DNA from: DRQF01 sp964559135
Lineage (GTDB): Bacteria > Planctomycetota > GCA-002687715 > DRQF01
Direction of reading: 5' to 3'
Assembly (NCBI GenBank): GCA_964559135.1
Contig: CAZLGG010000106.1
Coordinates: 1-13,198, forward strand
DNA: 13,198 nt
A program made the position numbers and the translations under genes. Numbering within the stretch: the stretch's first letter is position 1; each line of letters opens with the position of its first letter. This document shows, piece by piece, positions 7,256-13,198 of this stretch. The notes under the pieces were generated by a model. The model ran no database searches and was not told where the DNA came from. It worked only from the letters and a program-made list of their open reading frames with translations.

Positions 7256-7576
7256 ATGGTCAACATCGAATTCGATCCGGATGGGGAGGGGCCGATCATC
7301 TGCGAGGGATGCGGGACAGAACTCCCCGCCTTTCTCGACCACTGCCCCTATTGCGACGACGAGGATTCCGATCAACTTCCCTGCCCGGAGTGTGGCGCCA
7401 TGATCCACGAGGACAGCGAACAATGTCCCCGTTGCAAGGCCTGGGTCACGATGCGACAGGGCCGGCGGCCCGAGGGAGAAGGCCTGGGGACGGGCGGACG
7501 GGTCGTCTTCTATCTCCTCGGTGCCGCCTTCGTGCTCTGGGTGGTGTACCGCGTTCTTCAATCAGGGGGAGGATGA
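7256..7576 (+). CDS. Tail-anchored double zinc ribbon protein
   Basis: The ATG at 7256 gives a 106-residue protein. The frame is open further upstream, but that part is antisense to the divergent gene. Two matching CxxC-x10-CxxC ribbons are visible: Cys16/19/30/33 and Cys43/46/57/60, each able to bind one zinc. A charged linker (64-80) leads to a single C-terminal membrane helix (about 82-101, VVFYLLGAAFVLWVVYRVL) and a Gly-rich end, so the ribbons should face the cytoplasm from a tail anchor. The acidic N-terminus and DDEDSD between the ribbons are notable. The stop TGA at 7574-7576 shares its last base with the next ATG, so it is coupled to the cation exporter. A role in metal sensing or buffering, or as an adaptor for that transporter, is an inference. 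Confidence 0.75.
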   Translation: MVNIEFDPDGEGPIICEGCGTELPAFLDHCPYCDDEDSDQLPCPECGAMIHEDSEQCPRCKAWVTMRQGRRPEGEGLGTGGRVVFYLLGAAFVLWVVYRVLQSGGG

Positions 7577-8592
7577 TGGAGGCGATCTCGGCCCGTCGAG
7601 AGGAAAACCATCGCATCCAGAAGCGCGCCGCGACGATCTCCGTCGTCGTGGGCATCCTGTTGCTGCTCACCAAGACCCTGGCCTGGACGATCACGGGTTC
7701 GAGCGCCGTGCTTTCCGATGCGGCGGAAAGCATCATCAACGTGGCGGCGTCGATCTTCGCCTTCGTCAGCATTCGCCTTGCGGCGGAACCCCCCGATGAG
7801 AACCATCCCTACGGCCACGGGAAGATCGAGTATTTCTCGGCCGGCTTCGAAGGCGGTCTCATCGTTCTGGCTGCCGTGGCGATTCTCGTGGTCGGGGTCA
7901 AGGGACTCTTTCATCCCCCCGACTTGAGAAGCCTCGGTCTGGGAACTTTGCTCGTGGCCGCAGCCGGCGCAGCCAATGGCCTTCTCGGTTTCTGGCTCAT
8001 CGCGGTGGGCAGGAAGTCCGGATCGTCCGCCATCGAAGCCGACGGCAAGCATCTGGTCACGGATCTGGTCACTTCCGCGGGCGTCGTCGTGGGCTTGCTT
8101 CTCGTGAAGATGACCGGATGGCCCATTCTCGACCCGGTTCTGGCCGTTCTCCTGGGTGTCAACATCCTTTTCGCCGGATGGCGGATCGTGCGGACCTCCG
8201 CCGGACGTCTCATGGACGAGGCGGATGAATCGCTCCTCCAACGGATCATCGACGCCCTGAACCGGATTCGCCGGCCCGGCGATCTTCGCCCGCACCACCT
8301 CCGCGCCCGTTGGCAGGGGCAAAAGCTCTACATCGATCTCCACATCTTCCTGCCGCGCTGGTGGACGCTCACCCGGGTCCACGACCGGGTGGACGCACTG
8401 GAGGCGGGCCTCGCTCGAGAGCTCGACATGGACCTCGAGGCCATCATCCACGCGGATCCGTGCCGCGAAGAGCACTGCCGTTTTTGCGGCCTCCAGAACT
8501 GCCCCGTGCGCGGCGCCCCTCAATCCTCGGGGGAGCCCTGGAGCCTGGCGGACATCGCCAGCACCGGCATCCACCCCGACTTTGGGGACTGA
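7576..8592 (+). CDS. Cation diffusion facilitator (CDF) family metal efflux transporter
   Basis: This 338-residue inner-membrane antiporter would export a divalent metal against protons. I prefer the ATG at 7576 over the one at 7573 because GGGGGAGG ends at 7572, leaving three bases of spacing instead of none. Helix 2 holds SDAAESIINVAAS (47-59) and helix 5 holds KHLVTD (158-163). The metal-site positions equivalent to YiiP Asp45/Asp49/His153/Asp157 appear to be Glu51, Asn55, His159 and Asp163, so two Asp are replaced by Glu and Asn, as in one CDF subgroup. HPYGHGKIEYFSA (77-89) is the conserved loop after helix 2. The cytoplasmic domain ends in a Cys-rich tail (Cys296, 301, 304, 309) after a conserved His-Ala-Asp. 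The metal (Zn, Fe, Mn or another) is not determined. Confidence 0.93.
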   Translation: MEAISARREENHRIQKRAATISVVVGILLLLTKTLAWTITGSSAVLSDAAESIINVAASIFAFVSIRLAAEPPDENHPYGHGKIEYFSAGFEGGLIVLAAVAILVVGVKGLFHPPDLRSLGLGTLLVAAAGAANGLLGFWLIAVGRKSGSSAIEADGKHLVTDLVTSAGVVVGLLLVKMTGWPILDPVLAVLLGVNILFAGWRIVRTSAGRLMDEADESLLQRIIDALNRIRRPGDLRPHHLRARWQGQKLYIDLHIFLPRWWTLTRVHDRVDALEAGLARELDMDLEAIIHADPCREEHCRFCGLQNCPVRGAPQSSGEPWSLADIASTGIHPDFGD

Positions 8593-8652
8593 CTCCCGAC
8601 GACGACGCGGACGACGGATCGCTGGTCCGATCATCGCCCCGGTGGTCTTTCC

Positions 8653-8690
8653 CACAACTTGACGTCGGTGATTCGTCGAACTAAGTTGTG
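8653..8690 (+). promoter_or_regulatory. Promoter-like pair covered by an inverted repeat
   Basis: TTGACG (8659-8664) and TAAGTT (8682-8687) are spaced by 17 bases, the ideal distance for a sigma-70 type promoter, although the -10 match is only three of six. A perfect 8-base inverted repeat, CACAACTT (8653-8660) and AAGTTGTG (8683-8690), overlaps both boxes, and an inner GACG/CGTC pair (8661-8664, 8674-8677) adds symmetry. This could be an operator for a dimeric regulator, or an RNA hairpin. It lies in the gap between the CDF gene and the secreted-protein gene. Confidence 0.4.
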
Positions 8691-8743
8691 CGGACTCGGT
8701 AGCTTTCTTGATGCGTCGCCATTCTTGGATTGGAGAAAAATCG

Positions 8744-9693
8744 GTGCGCCGATCTCTCATCGTCGGAGTCTTCTTGGTTCTTTGGACCTCCGGCACGCCC
8801 GCCCAGGGGACAGGAGTGCAGGCTTCGGTGACGACCCGGACGGATCGTCCGGTGGATGCGAATGGCCACGTCACGGCATTCAGCACGACGGTCACCGTCA
8901 CCATTCAAGACCTCCCCCAGGGGGTGAAGTGGAGAGGTTTTCACATTCCCGGCGTGATTGGTCGTGCGTTTCCCAGGTTGGACTTGACGCCGCCGCCAGG
9001 CCGCCCGACGCCCACCCTACCGGTGACCGGTGGGGGGCCTCGCAGATAGGGAATGTGCATCGCACCCGTTTTGGACTCCACGTCAACGCCGGGACCGGGA
9101 CGGGTGCCGCGGCGGGCTTCGGCAACGGCACCTACACCTTCACCCTCCCCTGGGTCGTGGCGGACAACGAGAAGGCGGGAAACATCGGGATGAACTGGTA
9201 CCTGACGAAGGATGGGGGGATGCCCTTCCACAAGGCCGACAAGATCGCCGCCGTCGGTGAGACCCCGGCACCCGGTGGCGGGTCCCCTCCTCCCGCGCCG
9301 TGGCTCCCCATGTTCTCGGTCTCCGCGAATCAAGGTGTGGACATGAATGTGAAGTTCGGAGAGGGGACGACCTTGCCCGTCGACCCCGGTCGATTCACCC
9401 GTTGCGTCTACGAGGTCTACACATCCACTCAGCTCAACGACGGAGGGACCGATCCCCTCGGGCTGGGGATCGAATCCACGACGGCTCCCATTCCGTCATC
9501 GTGGGGGCTTCAAATCGTCGGTGCCATCGGCAACGTCGATTCGAGTGGTGTCGTGAATCCTCTGCCGGTGATCGAAGTGCCCGCCGACCCCTCCCTCGCG
9601 GGCAAGATCTTCTACCTGGTCTTCGCCGTCAAGAATCCGGATGGGAGCATCGGTGCGTCGTCGGTCCCCATCAGCGTCACCATCGTGCAGTGA
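8744..9693 (+). pseudogene. Secreted protein of unknown function, frame broken at a G6 run
   Basis: The 5' part (8744-9034) and the 3' part (to 9693) are in different frames. Adding one G to the run at 9032-9037 joins PTLPVTGGG to ASQIGNVHRTRFGLHVNAG and yields about 316 residues; without it translation stops at 9047-9049. I favour the GTG at 8744, eight bases after GGAG (8732-8735), because it begins a classic signal peptide: Arg-Arg, a core LIVGVFLVLWTSG and a likely cut near TPAQG. An ATG at 8711 is the alternative. The mature protein is rich in Gly, Thr and Val, fits two beta domains, and has a Pro/Gly linker (TPAPGGGSPPPAP) between them. The C-terminal half looks like an Ig-like or repeat-free sandwich (YLVFAVKNPDGS, then SVPISVTIVQ). 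No catalytic motif is seen. A sequencing indel, a true mutation or slippage are all possible. Confidence 0.7.
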
Positions 9694-9699
9694 ATCAGG

Positions 9700-10980
9700 T
9701 CATGGGCCGGGTGCGCCGTCGCGCTCCCGGCCCTCCGTCTCGCGGCCGTCCAGATGGGCGCAGGCGCCGCGAGCCAGCCGGCGCATGAAGAAGCTGGCGC
9801 CGGAGAGAAGGCCCGCCGCGGCGAGAAAAACGCCGCTGCCCGCGACGAGGGAGACGAGATGGCCCAGCGTCGGACCGATGGAGGCGCGGATTCCCACCGC
9901 GAAGATGTGGGCCGCGGTGTAGCGGGGGGCCTGGTCCCGCGGCCCGAAGCTCAAGGGGCCCACCGACCAGGCCACGTCCACGCCCGCCATGGCGAACCCG
10001 AACGCGCCTCGGGCGACGAGCCAGAGGATCGGGCTCGCGAACTGGAGGGCGAGGAAGACCCCCATCGGATACCCGATGAGCAAAAGGAATGCGACCGAGG
10101 AGAGGATGCACGGCCCTGCCCGGTCGAGGAGGTTTCCGAAGATTCGGATGCAGGTCATCTTCACGAGCGGCGTGACGCCGTAGATCCCCAGGACGATCAG
10201 GGGATAGTCGAGCTTCAAGACGCTCCCCACCATGTCCATCTCTCGCGGCATCGTGAACATGAATCCCATGCCGTAGATGAAGAAGCCCACCTGGAAGAGG
10301 AAGAAAGCGCGCTGCGTTCGATAGAGTTCGAAGAGATCGCGGTAGACGTCCTTGAACCCTCTCCGCCGCCGCTCGTCCTCACCGCGAATCCGTTTGCCCT
10401 GACCGCGTTCACGGATCCGTGAGAAGATCAGAATGCCGATGCCGGCCAGGATTCCCGCCGTGGGCAGGATGACGTGGATGCGTTGAGGGTTGGCCTCCAA
10501 CTCGAAGGCTGCCCACAGCGCGCATCCGAAGTACACCGCCGCTGCGGTGCTCTTGAAGGCCGCGTAGCAACGCCCTCGTTCCCAGTCGTGGTAGTTGGCT
10601 CGGAGCAACCGGTTTCTGAGGGGAACGAAGAGGGAGACGAATGCGATGTTCGCGAGCACGAGCGCCGGCCCCACACCCCAGAATCCCCTCGTGAAAGCCG
10701 TCCCCACGAGGGGCAGCACCGCCAGCAAGAACATGAAGTGGAAGAGTCGGGTCGTGCTTCGGCCGCGCATCCTCTCGGCGAACCAGGGAGAGAGGAAAAA
10801 CGACAGGTGCATCAGGCTGAAGAGAAGAGTGGTCTCCCAGGGTTCCGGTTGGAAGATTCGGGTGAGCACGAACTGTCCGAGCAGCACCGTGTCCGCGCCG
10901 AAGGTGTTGAAGACCTCGGCCGGAAGCTGGCGACGAAATGCGTAGCGTCCATAGAAGGACAGGTTCTTCGGGAATACCAT
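9700..10980 (-). CDS. Major facilitator superfamily (MFS) transporter
   Basis: This 426-residue polytopic membrane protein has roughly twelve hydrophobic segments split into two bundles by a long basic cytoplasmic loop (residues about 190-225, rich in Arg, Lys and Glu), which is the standard MFS layout. The family A-motif is degenerate; the loop after helix 2 reads SPWFAERMRGRS (about 64-75). A second-half helix pair with YGVTPLVKMTCIRIFGNLLDRAG (about 274-296, key residues Pro, Lys, Asn and Asp-Arg) sits where the repeat of that motif is expected. The ATG at 10980 lacks a Shine-Dalgarno sequence. It converges with the secreted-protein gene, with 6 bp between stops, and diverges from the DUF971 gene across 67 bp. 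Substrate and direction cannot be told. Its tail is hydrophilic and Arg/Gly-rich. Confidence 0.8.
   Translation of the reverse strand: MVFPKNLSFYGRYAFRRQLPAEVFNTFGADTVLLGQFVLTRIFQPEPWETTLLFSLMHLSFFLSPWFAERMRGRSTTRLFHFMFLLAVLPLVGTAFTRGFWGVGPALVLANIAFVSLFVPLRNRLLRANYHDWERGRCYAAFKSTAAAVYFGCALWAAFELEANPQRIHVILPTAGILAGIGILIFSRIRERGQGKRIRGEDERRRRGFKDVYRDLFELYRTQRAFFLFQVGFFIYGMGFMFTMPREMDMVGSVLKLDYPLIVLGIYGVTPLVKMTCIRIFGNLLDRAGPCILSSVAFLLLIGYPMGVFLALQFASPILWLVARGAFGFAMAGVDVAWSVGPLSFGPRDQAPRYTAAHIFAVGIRASIGPTLGHLVSLVAGSGVFLAAAGLLSGASFFMRRLARGACAHLDGRETEGRERDGAPGP
9704..9733. terminator. Strong GC hairpin at a convergent gene junction
   Basis: GGGCCGGG (9704-9711) pairs perfectly with CCCGGCCC (9726-9733). 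Inside, after one T-T mismatch, GCGC (9713-9716) pairs with GCGC (9721-9724) around a CGTC loop. It begins 10 bases after the secreted-protein stop and also covers the last codons of the convergent MFS gene. No T-tract follows on either strand, so termination would have to rely on the hairpin alone. Confidence 0.5.
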
Positions 10981-11047
10981 GCTCTGACCCGACGGGGGAG
11001 GAGAGCCCGGAGCTTACGCGGGCTCATCATGGGAGACCAGACCAGCC

Positions 11048-11401
11048 ATGTCCGAGGAACGCACCCGGCCGACCGGCCTCGAAAAAGTGGACGACGCCAC
11101 GATTGCCATCACCTGGGCCGATGGGGCACGCCTCACGTACCCGGTGGACCGACTCCGGGCGAAATGCCCTTGCGCCACCTGCGTGGACGAGATGACGGGC
11201 GCCGTCCTCGTCAACTATGACGACGTGCGCGGGACGGGCTTCAAGAAGATCACGCCCGTCGGCAACTACGCTTTCCAGATCCTTTTCAGCGACGGCCACG
11301 ACACCGGTTTTTTCACCTATCGTCGCTTGAGAGGCTTGGGCGAGGCCTGGGCCGAGAACGCCGAGATCCTCAAGGAGCCGGATACCCCCCCGCAAACCTG
11401 A
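11048..11401 (+). CDS. DUF971 (gamma-butyrobetaine-hydroxylase-like N-terminal domain) protein
   Basis: This 117-residue cytoplasmic protein consists of a single DUF971 domain. Matching features are ITWADGARLTYPVDRLRAKCPCATC (about 21-45, with Cys40, Cys42 and Cys45), DEMTG (47-51), the strand VGNYAFQILFSDGHDTGFFTY (71-91) and a closing LRGLG. In other bacteria the domain stands alone or is fused to the N-terminus of Mrp/ApbC-type iron-sulfur proteins and to gamma-butyrobetaine hydroxylase. The Cys/His/Asp set suggests metal binding, but no activity is established for the stand-alone form. Length is normal for the family. The gene stands alone on this strand; its 3' end overlaps the convergent DUF2752 gene by 32 bp. 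No good ribosome binding site precedes the ATG. Confidence 0.88.
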   Translation: MSEERTRPTGLEKVDDATIAITWADGARLTYPVDRLRAKCPCATCVDEMTGAVLVNYDDVRGTGFKKITPVGNYAFQILFSDGHDTGFFTYRRLRGLGEAWAENAEILKEPDTPPQT

Positions 11402-11822
11402 ACACGCCGAAGGCGAGGAACGCGGCGAAAAGAGTCCAGGCCAGTCGTGAAAGCGCTGCGTCGTGGCGCTCGACGAGAGCGAGGGTGCGGCGTCTCAGTC
11501 GAGGCACGACCGCGGCGAGCGCCAGCCAACCCAGCACAGGCCAAACGAGAAAGGAGAAAGGGTGGTCGAACCAGGCGACCCCGAGTTCGCCCTCGCTGAG
11601 GGCCGTGAGCGCTCGCGTCATTCCGCATCCCAGGCACGGCCGGCCCGTGACGAGGGGCACCGGACAACTTGGCGCACCCACGCCGCGCACGGGCAGGAAG
11701 AACGTTGCGATGAAGACGGGGAGGGCGAAGTAAAAAACGGGGCGAGTGAGGAGAACGGAAAGGCGCGGAAGCCTCCAACCCTTCCCGTGTCGCTGTTCGC
11801 TCCTCGCCGTCGCCGTTCTCAT
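11370..11822 (-). CDS. DUF2752 family membrane protein
   Basis: This is a 150-residue protein from the ATG at 11822. That start was chosen over the longer frame to 11906 because it overlaps the queF stop as ATGA. A basic N-terminus (1-20) is followed by a first membrane helix (about 28-44). The family core is SCPVPLVTGRPCLGCGMTRAL (about 52-71, with Cys53, Cys63 and Cys66), then SEGELGVAWFDHPFS. Two further hydrophobic helices (about 90-106 and 127-142) complete the three-helix layout typical of DUF2752. The paired Cys in 'C-x2-CG-TRA' are the family hallmark; function is unknown. Coupling to queF may be coincidental. The 3' end overlaps the convergent DUF971 gene. Confidence 0.85.
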   Translation of the reverse strand: MRTATARSEQRHGKGWRLPRLSVLLTRPVFYFALPVFIATFFLPVRGVGAPSCPVPLVTGRPCLGCGMTRALTALSEGELGVAWFDHPFSFLVWPVLGWLALAAVVPRLRRRTLALVERHDAALSRLAWTLFAAFLAFGVFRFAGGYPAP

Positions 11823-12169
11823 TCGTCGGGATGTTCGCCGTGGGAGACTTCGATGATGGAATGGATGCCGCCGCGGGTGCTCCAGCGCGTTTCCAGATTC
11901 ATCCACTTGGGGTCGCAGGCTTCCACGAGATCGTCGAGGATCCTGTTGGTGATCGCTTCGTAGAAGATGCCTTCGTTCCGATAGCCCTGCAGGTAGAGCT
12001 TGAAGGACTTCAGCTCGATGCAGGTGGCCGCGGGGACATAGAGGAGAGTCATCTCCGCGAAATCCGGATGCCCGGTCATGGGACAGACCGACGTGAACTC
12101 TTCCACCTCATGGCGGATCAGGTAGTCGCGGTCGGGGTACGGGTTGTCAAACGTCTCGATCGGGTTCAT
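11819..12169 (-). CDS. queF: NADPH-dependent 7-cyano-7-deazaguanine reductase QueF (preQ0 reductase)
   Basis: QueF reduces preQ0 to preQ1 with two NADPH, the last free-base step before the queuosine precursor enters tRNA. The 116-residue length matches the short (unimodular, type I) form. The catalytic Cys is Cys29 in SVCPMTGHPDFA, with the catalytic Asp at Asp36. The QueF motif is IELKSFKLYLQ (51-61), with Glu52, Lys54 and Lys57, followed by YRNEGIFYEA. The ATG at 12169 is seven bases behind GGGAG (12181-12177); the ATG at 12172, four bases behind it, is the alternative. It is followed by the DUF2752 gene in a 4-bp overlap and is divergent to ilvE. No queC, queD or queE lies in the window, so the rest of the pathway must be elsewhere. 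No preQ1 riboswitch is seen. Confidence 0.96.
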   Translation of the reverse strand: MNPIETFDNPYPDRDYLIRHEVEEFTSVCPMTGHPDFAEMTLLYVPAATCIELKSFKLYLQGYRNEGIFYEAITNRILDDLVEACDPKWMNLETRWSTRGGIHSIIEVSHGEHPDE

Positions 12170-12232
12170 CATGGATCTCCCTCGATGGCGGCCGTGCACC
12201 TCCCAGGTTATGCGTTCGCCGTTCCACCGCAC

Positions 12233-12238
12233 AAGGAG
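12233..12238 (+). promoter_or_regulatory. Shine-Dalgarno sequence of ilvE
   Basis: AAGGAG lies six bases before the ATG at 12245, an ideal spacing. It fixes the start of ilvE, although the frame stays open for some 400 bases further upstream through the antisense strand of queF. Confidence 0.85.
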
Positions 12239-12244
12239 ACTCCC

Positions 12245-13162
12245 ATGAAACCCGTCGAGAAGATCTGGATCAACGGAGAAATGGTCGATTGGGAAAAGGC
12301 CACGATGCACGTTCTTTCGCACGTGGTGCACTATGGCTTCGGCGTCTTCGAAGGCATCCGTTCCTACGAGCAGCCGGACGGCACGGCCGCGATCTTCCGC
12401 TTGGAGGAGCACATCCAGCGCCTGCTCGATTCCGCCCACATTCTGCGACTGGAATGCGGCTGGACGTTCGAGGACTGGATCCGGGCGTGCGAACAGATCT
12501 TGAAGGTGAACGGGCTCAAGGGGGCCTATCTTCGTCCCGCGCACATGTCGGGTTACGGCAAGCTGGGGCTGGCTGCGATCGACAATCCTCCCGTCTCCAT
12601 CGTCGCGGCCTTCGAGTGGGGGGCCTATCTGGGCGAGGAAGGCATGAGGAACGGCATCCGCGCGAAGGTGTCGTCGTTCCAACGGAACCACCACAACGCC
12701 CACATGCTGAAGGGCAAGGTGAACGGGATGTACGTCAACAACATCCTGGCCAAGCGCGAGGCCGTCGATAACGGCTACGACGAGGCGATCATGCTGGACA
12801 CCGGGGGTTACGTGGCGGAGGCCAGCGGCGAGAATCTCTTCATGATCCACAAGGGCAAGGTGCACACCGCTCCCTTGGCCAACGTCTTGGGCGGTATCAC
12901 GAGGGATTCCTGCATCCGGATCATGCATGACATGGGGCTCGAAGTCGTGGAGCGCCTCATCGCCCGCGACGAGCTCTACATCTCGGACGAGGTGTTCATG
13001 TGCGGGACGGCCGCCGAAGTCACGCCGGTGCGCGAGATCGATCAGCGCGAAGTGGGCACGGGCCACCCCGGCCCCGTGACCAAGGAAGTCCAATCCCGTT
13101 TCCTCGACGCCGTCCACGGCAAGCGACCCGAATACGCGGAGTGGCTCCACCCCGTCGCCTGA
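12245..13162 (+). CDS. ilvE: Branched-chain amino acid aminotransferase (class IV PLP enzyme)
   Basis: This 305-residue cytoplasmic enzyme transfers amino groups between glutamate and the keto acids of leucine, isoleucine and valine. Its length matches E. coli IlvE. Motifs in order are HYGFGVFEGIRSYE (29-42), the PLP-binding Lys158 in LKGKVNGMYVNNILAK (155-170), GYVAEASGENLFMI with the conserved Glu near 190-200, GGITRDS, and EVFMCGTAAEVTPV close to the C-terminus. The 'GTAAE-TPV' and 'SGENLF' signatures favour a branched-chain transaminase over D-amino acid transaminase or aminodeoxychorismate lyase. The start is set by AAGGAG at 12233-12238. It is transcribed away from queF across about 75 bp that must hold both promoters. 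No leader peptide or attenuator is apparent. The downstream 36 bp to the window edge hold no gene. Confidence 0.96.
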   Translation: MKPVEKIWINGEMVDWEKATMHVLSHVVHYGFGVFEGIRSYEQPDGTAAIFRLEEHIQRLLDSAHILRLECGWTFEDWIRACEQILKVNGLKGAYLRPAHMSGYGKLGLAAIDNPPVSIVAAFEWGAYLGEEGMRNGIRAKVSSFQRNHHNAHMLKGKVNGMYVNNILAKREAVDNGYDEAIMLDTGGYVAEASGENLFMIHKGKVHTAPLANVLGGITRDSCIRIMHDMGLEVVERLIARDELYISDEVFMCGTAAEVTPVREIDQREVGTGHPGPVTKEVQSRFLDAVHGKRPEYAEWLHPVA

Positions 13163-13198
13163 GTCCGTCCCCTGGGCCGGGGTGGCCTCGTTCCTCCA

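Noticed and set aside
8597..8618. Short GAC-rich run just after the CDF gene
   Set aside because: It is an imperfect low-complexity stretch of a few triplets in a GC-rich genome and needs no special explanation.
8659..9040. N-terminal part of the plus-strand frame starting at 8659 as the true beginning of the secreted protein
   Set aside because: That stretch is Arg/His/Asp-rich without a signal peptide, while the other frame over the same bases has a clear signal peptide and beta-rich sequence.
12173..12244. preQ1 riboswitch upstream of queF
   Set aside because: The 72-base gap lacks the short hairpin and A-rich tail of preQ1 riboswitch classes, and it must also hold the ilvE promoter.
11831..13162. 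Long open frame reading through queF antisense into ilvE, which would give a 443-residue protein
   Set aside because: The first 138 codons are antisense to queF and unlike any aminotransferase. The AAGGAG at 12233-12238 and the start of family similarity at 12245 fix the true start.
13169..13190. Terminator after ilvE (CCCC and GGGG at 13169-13182)
   Set aside because: Only a four-base stem with a GC-rich loop, no T-tract, and the window ends too soon to judge.

Overview
The window is dense, GC-rich bacterial chromosome with 13 protein genes on both strands and no RNA genes, insertion sequences or CRISPR arrays that I could see. The style suggests a Planctomycetota-like bacterium: large secreted proteins with carboxypeptidase-regulatory-like beta repeats, small double-zinc-ribbon proteins, DUF2752 and DUF971 proteins, and a NosY-type ABC exporter beside membrane glycosyltransferases. 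This is an impression from gene types, not a phylogenetic result.

Left part (1-1989, plus strand): the 3' end of a multi-repeat beta-sandwich protein is followed by two small overlapping genes. The first resembles DUF4258-type proteins and the second carries a DUF2283-like core, an arrangement similar to toxin-antitoxin pairs. This block is visibly lower in GC than the rest. A hairpin at 1994-2013 separates it from the converging operon.

Centre-left (2017-7184, minus strand): a compact five-gene operon read right to left. It encodes a membrane-anchored protein of unknown function, a GT-C membrane glycosyltransferase, an ABC ATPase, its NosY-like permease (broken by a one-base frameshift at about 3560) and a GT4 glycosyltransferase. 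Joints are ATGA overlaps or short gaps. The set looks like an envelope or glycoconjugate unit, but the substrate cannot be read from the sequence.

Centre (7256-9693, plus strand): a tail-anchored double zinc ribbon protein is translationally coupled to a cation diffusion facilitator with a Cys-rich C-terminus. A secreted protein of unknown function follows from its own promoter-like region, which holds an inverted repeat. Its reading frame is broken at a six-G run (9032-9037). Two one-base frameshifts in one window raise the possibility of assembly errors.

Right part (9700-13162): an MFS transporter (minus), a DUF971 protein (plus), a queF-DUF2752 pair (minus; QueF is the last step of queuosine precursor synthesis) and a branched-chain aminotransferase, ilvE (plus).

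No fully new system is proven. The small gene pair at 1139-1989, the glycosyltransferase/ABC operon and the zinc-ribbon/CDF pair are the parts most worth following up.
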